Shown in pieces: positions 45,065 to 57,447 of a stretch of DNA of 64,000 bases. The translations under genes were made by a program, and so were the position numbers. How positions within the stretch are numbered: position 1 is the stretch's first letter; the number at the start of each line of letters is the position of its first letter. The notes under the pieces were generated by a model. The model saw only the letters and a program-made list of their open reading frames with translations. It did not search any database and was not told the origin of the DNA. This DNA comes from Dactylis glomerata (taxonomy: Eukaryota > Streptophyta > Magnoliopsida > Poales > Poaceae), in assembly GCA_007115705.1 (NCBI GenBank), contig QXEO01000339.1, forward strand, positions 2,560,191 to 2,624,190, written 5' to 3'.

Positions 45065-47106
45065 AACGTTTATTAACTTCTGCACCATTGCTTGCACTAC
45101 CAGATTTTAATAAGCAATTTGAGATTGAATGTGATGCTAGTGGCATTGGTATTGGTGGTGTGTTGATGCAAGAGGGTCGGCCTATTGCCTACTTTTCTGA
45201 AAAACTTTGTGGTGCGAGGTTGAACTATCTTGTTTATGACAAAGAATTGTATGTGCTTGTTAGAGTTCTTGAGGTTTGGCAACATTATTTGTGGCCAAAA
45301 GAATTTATCATACATTCTGATCATGAAGCTTTGAAATATCTGAAAGCTCAATCTAATTTGCATAGGCGTCTTGCTAAGTGGGTTGAGTTTATTGAGTCTT
45401 TTCCTTACATAATTAAACATAAAAAGGGTAAAGACAATGTGGTTGCTGATGCTCTCTCTAGGAAGAACATGTTGTTGACACAATTAGACATTAAGGTTCC
45501 TGGTTTAGAGAGCTTGTGTGATTTATATGCTACTGATCATGATTTTTCCGCGCCATATAGTATGTGTACTGGTGGGAAAGCATGGGATAAATATCACATC
45601 CATGATGGGTTTTTGTTTCGTGCTAACAAACTATGTGTTCCAGAATCGTCCGTGCGTTTGCTATTGTTGCAGGAATCACATGCCGGCGGTTTGATGGGTC
45701 ACTTTGGGCGTGAGAAGACGCTACTCATGTTCGCTGATCACTTTTATTGGCCTAGGATGAGGCGTGATGTGGACAGGTTCGTCAAGCGCTGCATTACATG
45801 CAACAAGTCGAAGTCCAAGCTGAAGCCTCACGGTTTTTATACTCCATTACCTGCACCTACTACACCATGGGAGGACATTAGCATGGATTTTGTATTAGGT
45901 TTGCCTAGGACTAAAAGAGGCCATGATTCTATATTTGTGGTAGTGGACAGATTTTCTAAAATGGCTCATTTTATTGCCTGCCACAAAAGCGACGATGCGT
46001 CGCATATTGCTAATCTGTTTTTCAGGGACATTGTACGTTTGCATGGAGTACCCAAGACAATTGTCTCTGATCGTGATGTGAAGTTTATGAGCTACTTCTG
46101 GAAGACACTTTGGGGAAAGCTGGGCACAAAGTTACTTTTCAGCACTACATGTCATCCCCAAACTGATGGTCAAACGGAGGTGGTAAATCGCACACTTTCA
46201 ACAGTGCTGCGATGCATGATCAAGAAGAACCTGCGTGAGTGGGAAGATTGTTTGCCACATGTGGAGTTTGCATATAACAGGGCGGTTCACTCTACCACAC
46301 AGCTATGTCCTTTTGAGGTGGTCTATGGTTTCAAACCCATTACGCCACTTGATTTGTTGCCTCTTCCTATTCAAGAGCGAGTCAATATGGAGGCATCAAA
46401 GAGGGCAGATTTTGTGAGGAAGATACATGTGATGACTAAAGAGGCTATTGAGAAGAAAGGCAAGTATACTACAGATCGTGCAAACAAGAAGCGGAAGGAG
46501 GTATTGTTTCAGCCCGGTGATATGGTTTGGGTTCACTTTCACAAGGATAGATTTCCACAGCTACGTAAGTCCAAGTTGCTGCCCCGTGGTGCTGGTCCTT
46601 ACAAGGTTCTTGCCAAGATCAATGATAATGCCTACAAGATAGATCTTCCTATAGCTGAGTATGGCGTCAGCAATAGTTTCAACATTGCTGATTTGACACC
46701 GTATGAAGGTGAAGACCTTGCAGCGTCGAGGTCGACGCCTTTCGAAGGGGAGGAGGATGATGAGGACATCCCTATCACACCACCATTATCTCCTACTCCT
46801 TTTGATGAAGATGTTGCTGCGAAGAAGTCCAATGAGATTAGGATTGGACCAATTACAAGAGCACGTGCAAAGCTATTGGAACAACAGGTGAACTCACTCT
46901 TAATTGAACCTAATCTTTTATTTAATGAGAACTTTATACTACCTAAGTCTATGCATCTATGTATGATCAGGTTTGTTGATAACATGAGCGTTGCACGAGG
47001 AGGAGATGAGTCGCAGCAAGAAGAGCAAGACTTGATGATCAAGTGCGCGAGGGAGGAGAGGGAGGCAGGCGCACCAGGAGATCACCAGAACATCAAGTCA
47101 ACATGA
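45018..47106 (+). pseudogene. Element K: RNase H, integrase and LTR-encoded tail
   Basis: Continues K's pol in the shifted frame; open from 45088 to the TGA at 47104-47106. RNase H (FEIECDASGIGIGG, HSDHEALKYL). Integrase: HHCC finger at about 45670-45800 (GGLMGHFGREK then CITC), MDFVLGLPR near 45885, SDRDVKFMSYFW near 46067, HPQTDGQTEVVNRTL near 46155, so the DDE residues are present. The C-terminal module (FPQLRKSKLLPRGAG) is followed by GPITRARAK. The last 349 bases lie within the 3' LTR. A classical chromodomain is not obvious. Except for the upstream lesions this half looks undamaged. Confidence 0.88.
46741..46757 (+). other. Element K: polypurine tract
   Basis: TTCGAAGGGGAGGAGGA directly before the 3' LTR. 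It is also translated as part of pol (PFEGEED). Confidence 0.85.
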
Positions 47107-47672
47107 GAGAGTCCATGATGGCGCACTAGGACAGCCTATGACACGATGTCTACACGTCTAAGGCGCGCCACACTCATGGCCTGCGTGCCAGAAATAGGCC
47201 GAACCCATGTATGGGTCGGTATGTACTCGTTTGAGTCGAACCGAGTTAGTTTGGGCCCAAACCAGGTTGGTTTTGGGCCAGGTCCATGTTGAGGACGCCC
47301 CAGCCTCCCTTAAGTAGCCAGGGGCGCCCCCTCAAGTCGCTTAGACCATGTTTAAACAAAACCCTAGTTTCTAGACAGAACCAAGTGTTCGTCTGAAATT
47401 ATTCGCACCAATTCGTATCGATCTGGTGTTTGTTCTTCTGAAAGTCTAAGTGTAATCTGCTGTTCCGTTGGGAATTAGTATATTGCATAACCGCTTCGTG
47501 GTCGGCGGCTACATGCGCAAGCGTGTGACGTTGCGAATATCCAAAGGGTTGAGAGCTGTTGCGCTGGCAGCAGGGATTAGCCGGAGAGTTCTCTGCGACA
47601 CTCGAGTTATCTTCATCACCATCATCGCCATCTACATCGCGCTCGCTAAGAAGATCGGGACACCCCTTATCA
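46758..47672 (+). repeat. Element K: 3' LTR
   Basis: 915 bp, about a dozen differences from the 5' LTR. The first 349 bp are pol coding sequence. Confidence 0.92.
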
Positions 47673-47677
47673 TTGTT

Positions 47678-48045
47678 GGTTTCACTTGTTCTTAAATTAT
47701 TTGTATCTAGTCGCCCTCTTAAACTTGAAGGTGTCCTATGCATTTATGTTTTGCTCTCTATGAAGGACAAGCTGAAAACCATTTGTATGTTTTTCCTTGT
47801 GATTTGAACACACGTTTGACTTTCATTGTTTCATTTTCATGATCTTTTGTTTGTGTTCATTTTCATGTTTATAACATAGTTGCTAAGTTTCTTCTATCAA
47901 GATTATGTCTTTCATGCCCATGTTTTAAGTTCTTATGATCCCAGCTCACAAATGCTTACATATATGATCAAGATTGAGATGGTGCATGTCACCTCAAAAA
48001 TTATTCTTTTGTTATCACTTACCTACTCGAGGACGAGCAGGAGTT
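47678..48045 (+). other. Element L: non-coding 3' half, second part
   Basis: Resumes L after K, matching 55413-55783 of M closely. No gene. Confidence 0.75.
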
Positions 48046-48059
48046 AAGCTTGGGGATGC
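48046..48059 (+). other. Element L: polypurine-like tract
   Basis: AAGCTTGGGGATGC abuts the 3' LTR start at 48060, the same sequence as the internal copies at 37990 and 38046. Confidence 0.65.
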
Positions 48060-49510
48060 TGATACGTCTCAAACATATCTATAATTTTTGATGCTCCATG
48101 CTTGTTTTTACACCATTTGTCTATTGTTTCGTTACACTTTGTGGCACTTTTATGCATTTTCCGGAACTAACCTATTAACAAGTGCCACAGTGCCAGTTCC
48201 CTGTTTTCTGCTATTTTTGTGTTTCAGAAGTGATACACAGGAAATATTCTCGGAATTGGACGAAACCACATCCTGAAGTTTTATTTCACCGGGAAGCTTC
48301 CAGACATCTGAAGAAGAGTCGGAGGGGGGCCACCAGGGCCCCACATGCAGGGGTGGCGCGGCCAGGCCCCTGGCCACGCGGGCCCCGCGTGAGGGCGCCT
48401 GGCTCCCCCTCTGATGATGCCCCTTCGCCTATATAAAGCCTCGGGACGGAAAACCCTAAGGGAGTCGGCAATTTTCCAGAAAGAGTTCCGCAGTTCCGCC
48501 GCCGCCACCGACGAATTTCGGGGGACAGAAGTCTCTGTTCCGGCACCCTGCCGGGACAGGGAAGTGCCCCCGGAGCCATCTCCATCGGTCTCCATCGACC
48601 TCACCGCCATCTCCATCAACCTTGCTGTCTCCTATGATGAGGAGGGAGTAGTTCATCCCCGGGGCTAAGGGCTCTACCGGTAGCTATGTGGTTCACCTCT
48701 CTCTCCCATGATGTGATCTTTATGTGATCGTGAGCTTTGTATCATGTTGAACAAGTAGATGTTATTATTCAGATATTATGTGTACTCTAGTGGTGTTATT
48801 AAAGTAATCTATTCCTCCTGCCATGGTGTAACGGTGACAGTGCGTGCATCATGGTGGTACTTGGTTTAGGCTATGATTGTGATCTCTTGTGGATTATGAG
48901 AGTAATTATTACTATGATAGTATTGAAGTGATCTATTCCTCCTTTCATGGTGTAATGTTGACAGTGTGTGCACCGTGTTAGTACTTGGTCTAAGTTGCAA
49001 TAATATCTATCTTGAGTTGTGCTTTGATTTGGATATCTCTATGAGTGGTGTTTGTCAAGTACTTGATGAACTTTAAGGGGTGCTTCTGTAGCCACTATAC
49101 AATGATTAGTGTTATTCAATAGGAGAGTAATTTAGAGTACCATAGTGGAGAGAAGTTGTTTATTTGTTCAATCATGTTATATTGTTGGGAGTGTGTCCAC
49201 TAGTGAAAGTATGATCCCTAGGCCTTGTTTCCAAGCTTTGCACACCGTTTACTTGCTGTTTTGTTACATGTTTGCTCACAGCGATATTTATTTCACATCA
49301 CGTTTGCTACTTATAATCATCACTACTACTTGTATTTTACTATCTCTTCGCCGAACTAGTGCACCTATACATCTAACAAGTGTGTTGGGTGTGTTGGGGA
49401 CACAAGAGACTTTCTGTATCGTAATTGCAGGGTTGCTTGAGAGGGATAGCGTTGACCTCTAACCTTCCTGAGTTCGATAAACCTTGGGTGATCCACTTAA
49501 GGGAAACTTG
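48060..49510 (+). repeat. Element L: 3' LTR, last 71 bp deleted
   Basis: Ends at GGGAAACTTG and continues directly as M LTR sequence (CCATGCTTGCC). Confidence 0.88.
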
Positions 49511-50617
49511 CCATGCTTGCCTCCGGCACGATGAGTGAGTAGTCTACCTTGGACTATGGGTCCATAGCAGTAGCTAGATGGTTGTCTTCTCCACCATGTG
49601 CTTCATGTTTAGATCTCGTGAGCTGCCTTACATGATCGAGATCACCGTTATGTAATTCTACATGATGTGTTTATTGGGATCCGATGAATATTGGTGTTAT
49701 GATTGAGTTGATGTGCTGAATATTATCTTAAGTTATCTCTATGTTGTTTATGATCTTGCATGCTCTCCGTTGTTAGTAGCTATCTTGGCCGAGTAGTTGC
49801 TAGTGACTCCAAGAGGGGGTATTTATGCTCGCTAGTGGGTTCATGCATCTATTTAATTTGGGGGAGTGACAGAAACCTCTAAGGTTGTAGATGTGCGGTT
49901 GCTACTAGGGGGAAAACAACATTCATATGCTCGAGGGCATATGCTTTGTTTACATTACACACTTTGCTTAATGTAGTTATCTGTTGTTCACAACTTAATA
50001 CTTGTGGAGTTCTCGGATTGATTCGCCACAAGCAGATTATTAGTCATAGATGCAGTTGGATGGCGGTCTATGTATCTTGTTGTAATGCCCAGAGTAAATC
50101 TCATAGTGATCCTCTTGACATATCACATTGTATTTATTCTATCAATTGCCCAACTGTAATTTGTTTACCCAGCATGTGTTATTTTATCTTAGTGAATTGT
50201 GGACCCCGGTCCTATTTCCTTTATATTGCTATCACCTGTTTACTTTACTCGCACTGTTTACTTTACTCGCATACTATTACTATTTTCCACTCGATACGCT
50301 CATTCCTTTGTTTACAGCAAACCGGTGAGATTGACAACCTCATCGTAAGTTGGGGACAAAGTATTTGGTTGTGTTGTGTGCAGCTTCCACGTTGCTACTA
50401 GTTGAAGACGCGCTAACTCGTTTGATCATAAACGGCGCCCTTGTTGGAGTGTCACTAAGCTATCAAGCATCACCTTCAGTCGTTTGTCTTGCTCCCCTTT
50501 GGATCGACATACCTTGGTTTCTTACTGAGGGAAAACCTTGCTGCTGTACTCATCATACCTTCCTCTTGGGGTTCCCAACTGGACGGTGCTTTTCATTATC
50601 AACACCATGCCGCATCA
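49511..50617 (+). repeat. Element M: 5' LTR, second part
   Basis: Matches 56325-57447 of the 3' LTR and ends CGCATCA. The LTR segment that holds the TATA box in the 3' copy (56166) is missing here, so this LTR has lost its promoter core. Confidence 0.85.
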
Positions 50618-50627
50618 AGCTCTTTTC

Positions 50628-50645
50628 TGGTGTCGTTGCCACGGA
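50628..50645 (+). other. Element M: primer binding site, mutated
   Basis: TGGTGTCGTTGCCACGGA, a decayed form of the TGGCGCCGTTGCCGGGGA site in L, at the same distance from the LTR. Confidence 0.7.
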
Positions 50646-50804
50646 GGAAAAAGAAGACTTCTGCAAGGGGAGTTTCACACGCACATCCTTTACTTTGTTT
50701 TAAGTTTTGCTTTACTTTATTTTACTTGCATCGTTTTATCAAAAACACAAAAAATTAGTATCCTTGATAGTTGTTTTTACTTGTCTGCTTTTAGTTTTGC
50801 TAGA

Positions 50805-52115
50805 ATGGCTACTCCTGAGAACACCAAGTTGTGTGATTTTACTAGCACTAATAATAGTGATTTTATCTGCACTTCTATTGCGCCACCTGCTCCTGCTTCA
50901 AATTTTTATGAGATTAAGCCTGCTTTGTTGAACCTTGTTATGAAAGAGCAATTTTGTGGTGTTAGTATTGATGATGTTGTAGCTCATCTCAACAATTTTG
51001 TTGAGCTATGTGAGATACAGAAATATAAGGATGTAGAAAGTGATATTATTAAGCTTAAGTTGTTTCCTTTTTCTTTGAGAGGAAAAGCTAAAGATTGGTT
51101 GCTGTCTTTGAATAAAAATAGTATTGATTCATGGGCTAAGTGTAAGGATGCTTTTATTGGTAGATACTATCCTCCTGCTAAGATTATAGCTTTGTGTAGC
51201 AATATTATGAAGTTTAGTTAGTTTGATAATGAACATGTTGCTCAAGCTTGGGAAAGAATGAAATCTATGATCAAGAATTGTCCCACTCGTGGACTGACTA
51301 CTTGGATGATTGTCCAAACTTTTTATGCAGGACTGAATTTTTCTTCAAGGAACCTACTGGATTCAGCTGCTGGAGGCACTTTTATGTCCCTTACCTTGGG
51401 CACCGCAACAAAGCTTCTCGACAATATGATGGTAAATTACTCTGAATGGCACACCGAGAGAGCTCCACAAGGTAAGAAGGTAAATTCTGTTGAGGAAACC
51501 TCTTCCTTGAGTGATAAGATTGATGCTATTATGCTTATGCTTTCAAATGATAGGACTCATGTTGATCCTAATAATGTTCCTTTAGCATCTTTAGTTGCCC
51601 AAGAAGAGCATGTTGGTGTAAACTTCATTAGAAATAATAATTTTAACAACAATGCTTATAGGAACAATTTTGCTAGTAACAATTATAGGTCGTATCCTTC
51701 TACCAATGGTAATGGTTATGGTAACTCTTATGGTAATTCCTCCAACAACACTGGGGGCGCGCCCTCCGAGCTTGAGGTAATGCTCAAGGACTTCATCGGT
51801 AAGCAAACTGCTTTTAACAGGTCTATTGAGGAAAAGTTAGGAAAAATTGATATTCTTGCTTCTAAAGTTGATAGACTTGCTCATGATGTTGAACTTCTGA
51901 AATTAAAAGTGTTGCCTAATGATGTGAAAGAGAACAATACTTTTGCTACTGCTAATGCTATCCAAGTTATAATTGATGAAAATGTTAGGATGCTAGCAGA
52001 ATTGCATGCCAGGTGGGAAAGAGAAGATGAGATGGATAGAAAGATGAAGGTATGTACCATTACTACCTCTAATGATGTTGTTCCTAATGCTAGCAATCCT
52101 CTTACTTTGGTGTAG
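50805..52115 (+). pseudogene. Element M: gag with premature stop
   Basis: ATG 50805 (MATPENTKLCDF). Gag domain: LKLFPFSLRGKAKDWLLSLN, FIGRYYPPAKI, then TAG at 51219-51221. The same frame continues with HVAQAWERMKSMIKNCP and TFYAGLNFSSRNLLDSAAGG, a Gly/Asn/Tyr-rich region (about 51625-51750), and a coiled segment (IEEKLGKIDILASKVDRLAH). It closes at 52113-52115, where a frameshift separates it from the protease. The layout is Athila-like. No zinc knuckle is evident. The gag is homologous to, but clearly different from, L's. Confidence 0.75.
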
Positions 52116-52864
52116 AGAAAACTCCCACTCCTTGTGTTAAAAAGCCTAAAACTGCCAAAACTTTTTCTCAAAAGAGTGCTGAAATTTTTCAGAGCGTGGG
52201 AGATGATAGCTCTATTTCCTTTAATGATTTTGATGTTGATGGCTGCAATATATCTGAAGTTATTTTGTTCTTGCAAAAGCTTTCTTTGACTCCTAATGCT
52301 AGTTCTTTAAATGTTGCTTTTACTAAGCATATTACCAATGCTCTTATGAAAATTAGGGATGAAAAGTTGAAGCAAAAAGCTTCTGTTCCCAAGAAGTTAG
52401 AAGATGGTTGGGAACCTATCATTGATATGCATGTTAATGGTTTTGATTGCCATTCTTTATGTGAACTAGGTGCTAGTATTTCTATCATGCCTAGAAAGAT
52501 TTATGACATGCTTGATTTACCACCGCTTGAAAAGTGTTATTATGATGTTCCTATTGCTGATGTTGCTAAGAAGAAACCTTTGGGAAGGATTAATGATGTT
52601 CTTATTATGGTTAACAATAACCTTGTTCCTGTTGATTTTCTTGTCATGGATGTTGAATGCAATGCTTCATGTCCTATTATATTGGGAAGACCTTTTCTTC
52701 GAACTATAGGTGCCATCATTGATATGAGGGAAGACACAATCAAATATCAATTCCCACTCAAGAAAGGTATGGAACACTTCCCTAGAAAGAGAAAGAAATT
52801 ACTTTTTGACTCTATTCTTAGAGCAAATTATGAGCTTGACGCTTCATCATTTGATATTACTTGA
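52116..52864 (+). pseudogene. Element M: aspartic-protease-like domain
   Basis: Frame open from about 52118 (TPTPCVKKPKTAKTF) to TGA 52862-52864. It shows the pepsin-like fold motifs of Athila-type proteases: FDCHSLCELGASISIMP with active-site region ELGAS where Asp is expected (DLGAS in relatives), and CPIILGRPFLRTIGAIID. Glu for Asp at the catalytic position would abolish normal activity. A frameshift near 52090-52115 detaches it from gag. No RT or integrase follows. Confidence 0.75.
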
Positions 52865-55783
52865 TTCACACTTTCTGCGCCTAGCTCAAAGGCATTAAAG
52901 AAAAGCACTCTTGGGAGATAACCCAATGTTTTTACATTCAGTTCTTTTTCTTTTATTTGAGTCTTGGAAGTTATTACTACTGTAATGACCTCTCCTTATC
53001 CTTTTTATTTCGTTTTTGTGCCAAGAGAAGCCTCTAATTTGAGCGAGGTAAGATTTGGGGATGTTGCTATCCTGAAACAGTTTTCGGTGCTGCACCGTAA
53101 AAATTCGTGAAAATTCTCTGTATATATTTTGGACCTGCGATTTCTTGTGCGTAGGCCCCAGGTTATATCCAAACTTTCATTAGTTGAACACTTTTTGATT
53201 TGAGCAACAGAAAACCCTCTTAAAATTCGACCTTTGTCAGCTGTTCTGTTTTGACAGATTTCTGCCAATATTTGTGTTTGCCGCTTTATCGCTTTCTTTT
53301 TGAGTTCTTTTGATCACGGAACTTTTGGGGAAGTTGCTACAGTAGTGTATACTTTATATGTGGTGGTTTTGAGTTGAAACCTGAAGCAAAAAGGGGTTGA
53401 TTCAAAGTTATGCTTACACTAATGTTGCTAATAGATTTGTGTTTAGTTTTGTATGAAGGAAGTTTTCAAGTGTAGGGATTGGAGAATGACGAGATGAGTT
53501 GAAGAATGGACAAAAGCTCAAGCTTTGGGATGCCCATGTCACCCCAAGAAATACCCAAGAAGTACAAGCGTCAAAGCTTGGGGATGCCCTGAGGCACCCC
53601 TTCTTCATCGGCGAAAATCAGGCCACCTTTCAACGCAATATATTTTTATTGCTTCATGCATTATGCGTTTTTCTTGGAGCGTCAGTTGTTTTAGTTTTCA
53701 GTTTTGTTTAGTTTTGTTTTCTGCAATGAATGTTTCGACCCCAACAAATTTCTTTTGGAGAAGTTGCCTTGCTTTTCATTTGCCAAGAACACTCTGTTTT
53801 TCACTCTATTCGTTTCCATGAGTGTTCTCTTTTTCTAGATATGCGTTTAGCTTTCGATTTTCGCCTTGATTTGTGTTCAGATCTTGTTATATCTTTACAT
53901 CAAGGTGTATTTTCGCCTCTGTTCCATATTGGTTTTCATCAAAAGAGTTGTTTATAAAAAGGTCGAATGGTGTTGAAAAAGAGAAAAAGCTTTATGCAAA
54001 AAAGTGGTACAAGAAGGAGCTTGTGTAGACTGCGGCCTAGGCTTTTGCATGTCATGCTTGATGTCTTTTTGATAGTATGCTTAGTGGTTTTGTTGTATCA
54101 TGACTTGTCTCAAATGACTAAGATTGCTTAATGAGCCTTTGAAAAAAATCATGCGTTGTTTTAATTATTTGGAAGCATTATTTTGGTTTTCTCCTTGATG
54201 CTTTATTTGGGTTGACTTGGCGCATGCTCACACATGTTAGACTCATACAAAGTCGCCATTGCCTCTATGATCATTTAGTTTTTGACTTTTGATGCCATCT
54301 TATGCTTCTTTTAATGTCGCTTTGTCGCTCTGCATGATTATGGCCATTATTGCTCTCTTAGTTGGTCGCTCCCAGTCTTTTGCTAGCCCTCATTTTGTAC
54401 TGAGTATGAGCTCTACTCGTGCATCCAACTCCTAAAAACCAAGTTGTTCCAAAGTGTCCACCATACATACCTATTAGCAATTTGCTATTCTAAAGTACAT
54501 TTGACTTGCTTTTATCTATCCTTCAAATTAAACTCTTTTTGGTGTTATGCAAAAATTGGTCAGTAAAGCTCTCATGAACCTGATGGCACACTTTACTTTT
54601 CTCGTTTTAAAATTTTGACATTGTGGCTCTCTTATGTTGAGTTGTTATGCTTGCAAGTTGTAAGTTGGAAATTAGCCCAGCCATGCTGTCATGGGGCAAG
54701 CTTTCAACATTGCACTATCTTTCATTTGAGTTGATATCGTGATCTTTTGTTTATAGATACTCGCGATGTGAAATAAGTTGGGAATCTTGCAGGATCATGG
54801 AGTTTTTATATGTGTTAGGGAAACGCCTGGGCCGCTAATCTAAGCCATGCATCATTCATGGTGGAAATTTACAGCATGCCCATAGTGGACATTCGATGAC
54901 GCATCTCAAAATAAAAAGCTATACCAATGGTAAATAAAAGAGATGTTGAGGTGTTCATTGTCTGTTTGTCTTGTCATTTTGATGTGGGCTTGTTCCATGT
55001 CATGGGGCAGGAGGTACCCCATTGGTGGTTCTCGATGATATAGATATATTTACAATGACAAGAGCTTGCTTGGGACTCTAAGTCGAGTAGCATGAGGTTT
55101 GGGTATTCGTACTTCATGGGACACAAGGTTTTCAACTTATGATTTGTCAAGCATATGCACCATAAGTGTTTTTGCATTAACTTTAACCATTCGAGATGCC
55201 TATGATGGGGGCAATGAGAGCTCAAAGCCGGTAAGTACCATAATTTTTGAAGGTTTATAAAACTTGCAATCCCTGCTTCCCTCTGCGAAGGGCCTTTCTT
55301 TTACTTTTATGTTGAGTCTCCACCTTCTACCTTTATGCACCGTCTAAGAGAGCATAGTTGTCATTCTGAGTATAATGTGCATTGTCCCAAAGTTTTCATT
55401 GATTGATTCATGATGTTGGTTTCACTTGTTCTTAAATTACTTGTATCTAGTCGCCCTCATAAACTTGAAGGTGTCCTATGCATTTATGTTTTGCTCTCAT
55501 GAAGGACAAGCTGAAAACCATTTGTATGTTTTTCCATATGATTTGAACACACATTTGACTTTCATTGTTTCATTTTCATGATCTTTCATTTGTGTTCTTT
55601 TTCATGTTATAACATCGTTGCTAAGTTTCTTCTATCAAGATTATATCTTTCATGCCCATGTTTTAAGTTCTTTTGATCCCAGCGCACAACGCTTACATAT
55701 ATGATCAAGATTGTGTAGGTGCATGTCACCTCAAAAAATATTTCTTTTGTTATCACTTACCTACTCGAGGACGAGCAGGAGTT
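52865..55783 (+). other. Element M: non-coding 3' half
   Basis: 2.9 kb without a gene, collinear with the L 3' half. It includes the post-stop block (52876-52930) and copies of the AAGCTT(T/G)GGGATGC motif at 53520 and 53574. Confidence 0.7.
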
Positions 55784-55797
55784 AAGCTTGGGGATGC
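55784..55797 (+). other. Element M: polypurine-like tract
   Basis: AAGCTTGGGGATGC adjoining the 3' LTR, as in L. Confidence 0.65.
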
Positions 55798-57447
55798 TGA
55801 TACGTCTCCAACGTATCCATAATTTTTGATGCTCCATGCTTGTTTTTACACCATTTGCTTAGTGTTTTGTTACACTTTGTGGCATTTTTATGCATTTTCT
55901 GGAACTAACCTATTAACGAGATGCCACAGTGCCAGTTCCCTATTTTCTACTATTTTTGTGTTTCAGAAAAGTTACACAGGAAATATTCTCGGAATTGGAC
56001 GAAACAAAAGCCAGAAGTCCAGATATTTAACGGAGCTTCTAGAAGACCGAAGAGGAGACAGAGAGGAGCCACTGGTGGGCCACACCACCAGGGGGCGCGG
56101 CCTGGGGCTGGCCCACGCCCACCTATGGTGAGCCCCACCAGGTCCACTTCTGACGCCGCCCCTTTGCCTATAAAGACCCCCCGATGGGAAAAACCTAGAG
56201 ACCCGATCACTTTTCCAGAAACATATCGCGATCCACCGCCGTCGTCGACCCGAGATCGGGAGGGTCCAGAAGCTCTTCCCGGCACCCTGCCGGAGAGGGG
56301 AATCACCACCGGAGGTCTTCATCGCCATGCTTGCCTCCGGCGCGATGAGTGAGTAGTCTATCTTGGACTATGGGTCCATAGCAGTAGCTAGATGGTTGTC
56401 TTCTCCACCATGTGCTTCATGTTTAGATCTCATGAGCTGCCTTACATGATCAAGATCACCATTATGTAATTCTACATGTTGTGTTTGTTGGGATCCGATG
56501 AATATTGGTGTTATGATTGAGTTGATGTACTGAATTTTATCTTAAGTTATCTCTATGTTGTTTATGATCTTGCATGCTCTCCGTTGTTAGTAGCTATCTT
56601 GGCCGAGTAGTTTCTAGTGACTCCAAGAGGGGGTATTTATGCTCAATAGTGGGTTCATGCCTCTATTTAATCTGGGGGAGTGATAGAAACCTCTAAGGTT
56701 GTAGATGTGCTGTTGCTACTAGGGGGAAAACAACATTCATATGCTCGAGGGCATATGCTTTGTTTAGATTACACACTTTGCTTAATGCAGTTATCTGTTG
56801 TTCGCAACTTAATACTTGTGGAGTTCTCGGATTGATTCGCCACAAGGGGATTATTAGTCATAGATGCTGTTGGATGGCGGTCTATGTATCTTGTTGTAAT
56901 GCCCAGAGTAAATCTCATAGTGATCCTCTTGACATATCATGTTGTCTTTATTCTATCAATTGCCCAACTGTAATTTGTTTACCCAGCATGTGTTATTTTA
57001 TCTTATGGAGAGACACCACTAGTGAACTATGGACCCCGGTCATATTTCCTTTATATTGCTATCACCTGTTTACTTTACTCGCACTGTTTACTTTACTCGC
57101 ATACTATTACAATTTTCCACTCGATACGCTCATTCCTTTGTTTACAGCAAACCGGTGAGATTGACAACCTCATCGTAAGTTGGGGACAAAGTATTTCGTT
57201 GTGTTGTGTGCAGGTTCCATGTTGCTACTAGTTGAAGACGCGCTAACTCGTTTGATCGTAAACGGCGCCCTTGTTGGAGTGTCACTAGGCTATCAAGCAT
57301 CACCTTCAGTCATTTGTCTTGCTCCCCTTCGGATCGACATAACTTGGTTTCTTACTGAGGGAAAACCTTGCTGCTGTACTCATCATACCTTCCTCTTAGG
57401 GTTCCCAACTGGATGGTGCTTTTCATTATCAACACCGTGGCGCATCA
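55798..57447 (+). repeat. Element M: 3' LTR
   Basis: 1650 bp, with TATA-like CCTATAAAGA near 56166. It contains the 253 bp (56072-56324) missing from the 5' copy, and about 16 bp near 57006 absent from the 5' copy. Confidence 0.88.

Larger units (their letters stand above)
39892..47672 (+). mobile_element. Element K: full-length CRM-like Ty3/gypsy element
   Basis: 7781 bp with TTGTT at 39887-39891 and 47673-47677. LTRs are 915 bp each, TGATGAGGACATCC...CCCCTTATCA. Initiator-Met-type primer site, leader, gag-pol, polypurine tract. About a dozen LTR differences by eye, mostly transitions, indicate recent insertion. CRM-clade affinity is inferred from LTR start, primer type and pol running into the LTR. 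Confidence 0.92.
33196..49510 (+). mobile_element. Element L: non-autonomous LTR element inside M
   Basis: The 5' LTR 33196-34738 (TGATACATCTC...AGACATCA), interior with one long ORF, and 3' LTR 48060-49510 lacking its last 71 bp. K is nested in the interior at 39892. The left flank is GAGCCA; the right target copy has been deleted, so no duplication can be shown. Confidence 0.85.
32923..57447 (+). mobile_element. Element M: Athila-like LTR element, GACAC duplications
   Basis: GACAC at 32918-32922 and 57448-57452 flanks LTRs that begin TGATACGTCTCC and end CGCATCA. The 5' LTR is 32923-33195 plus 49511-50617 (interrupted by L, with 253 bp lost). The interior is 50618-55797. The 3' LTR is 55798-57447 (1650 bp). 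It encodes a gag-protease only, so it was non-autonomous. Athila-like affinity is inferred from the gag and protease. Confidence 0.88.
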
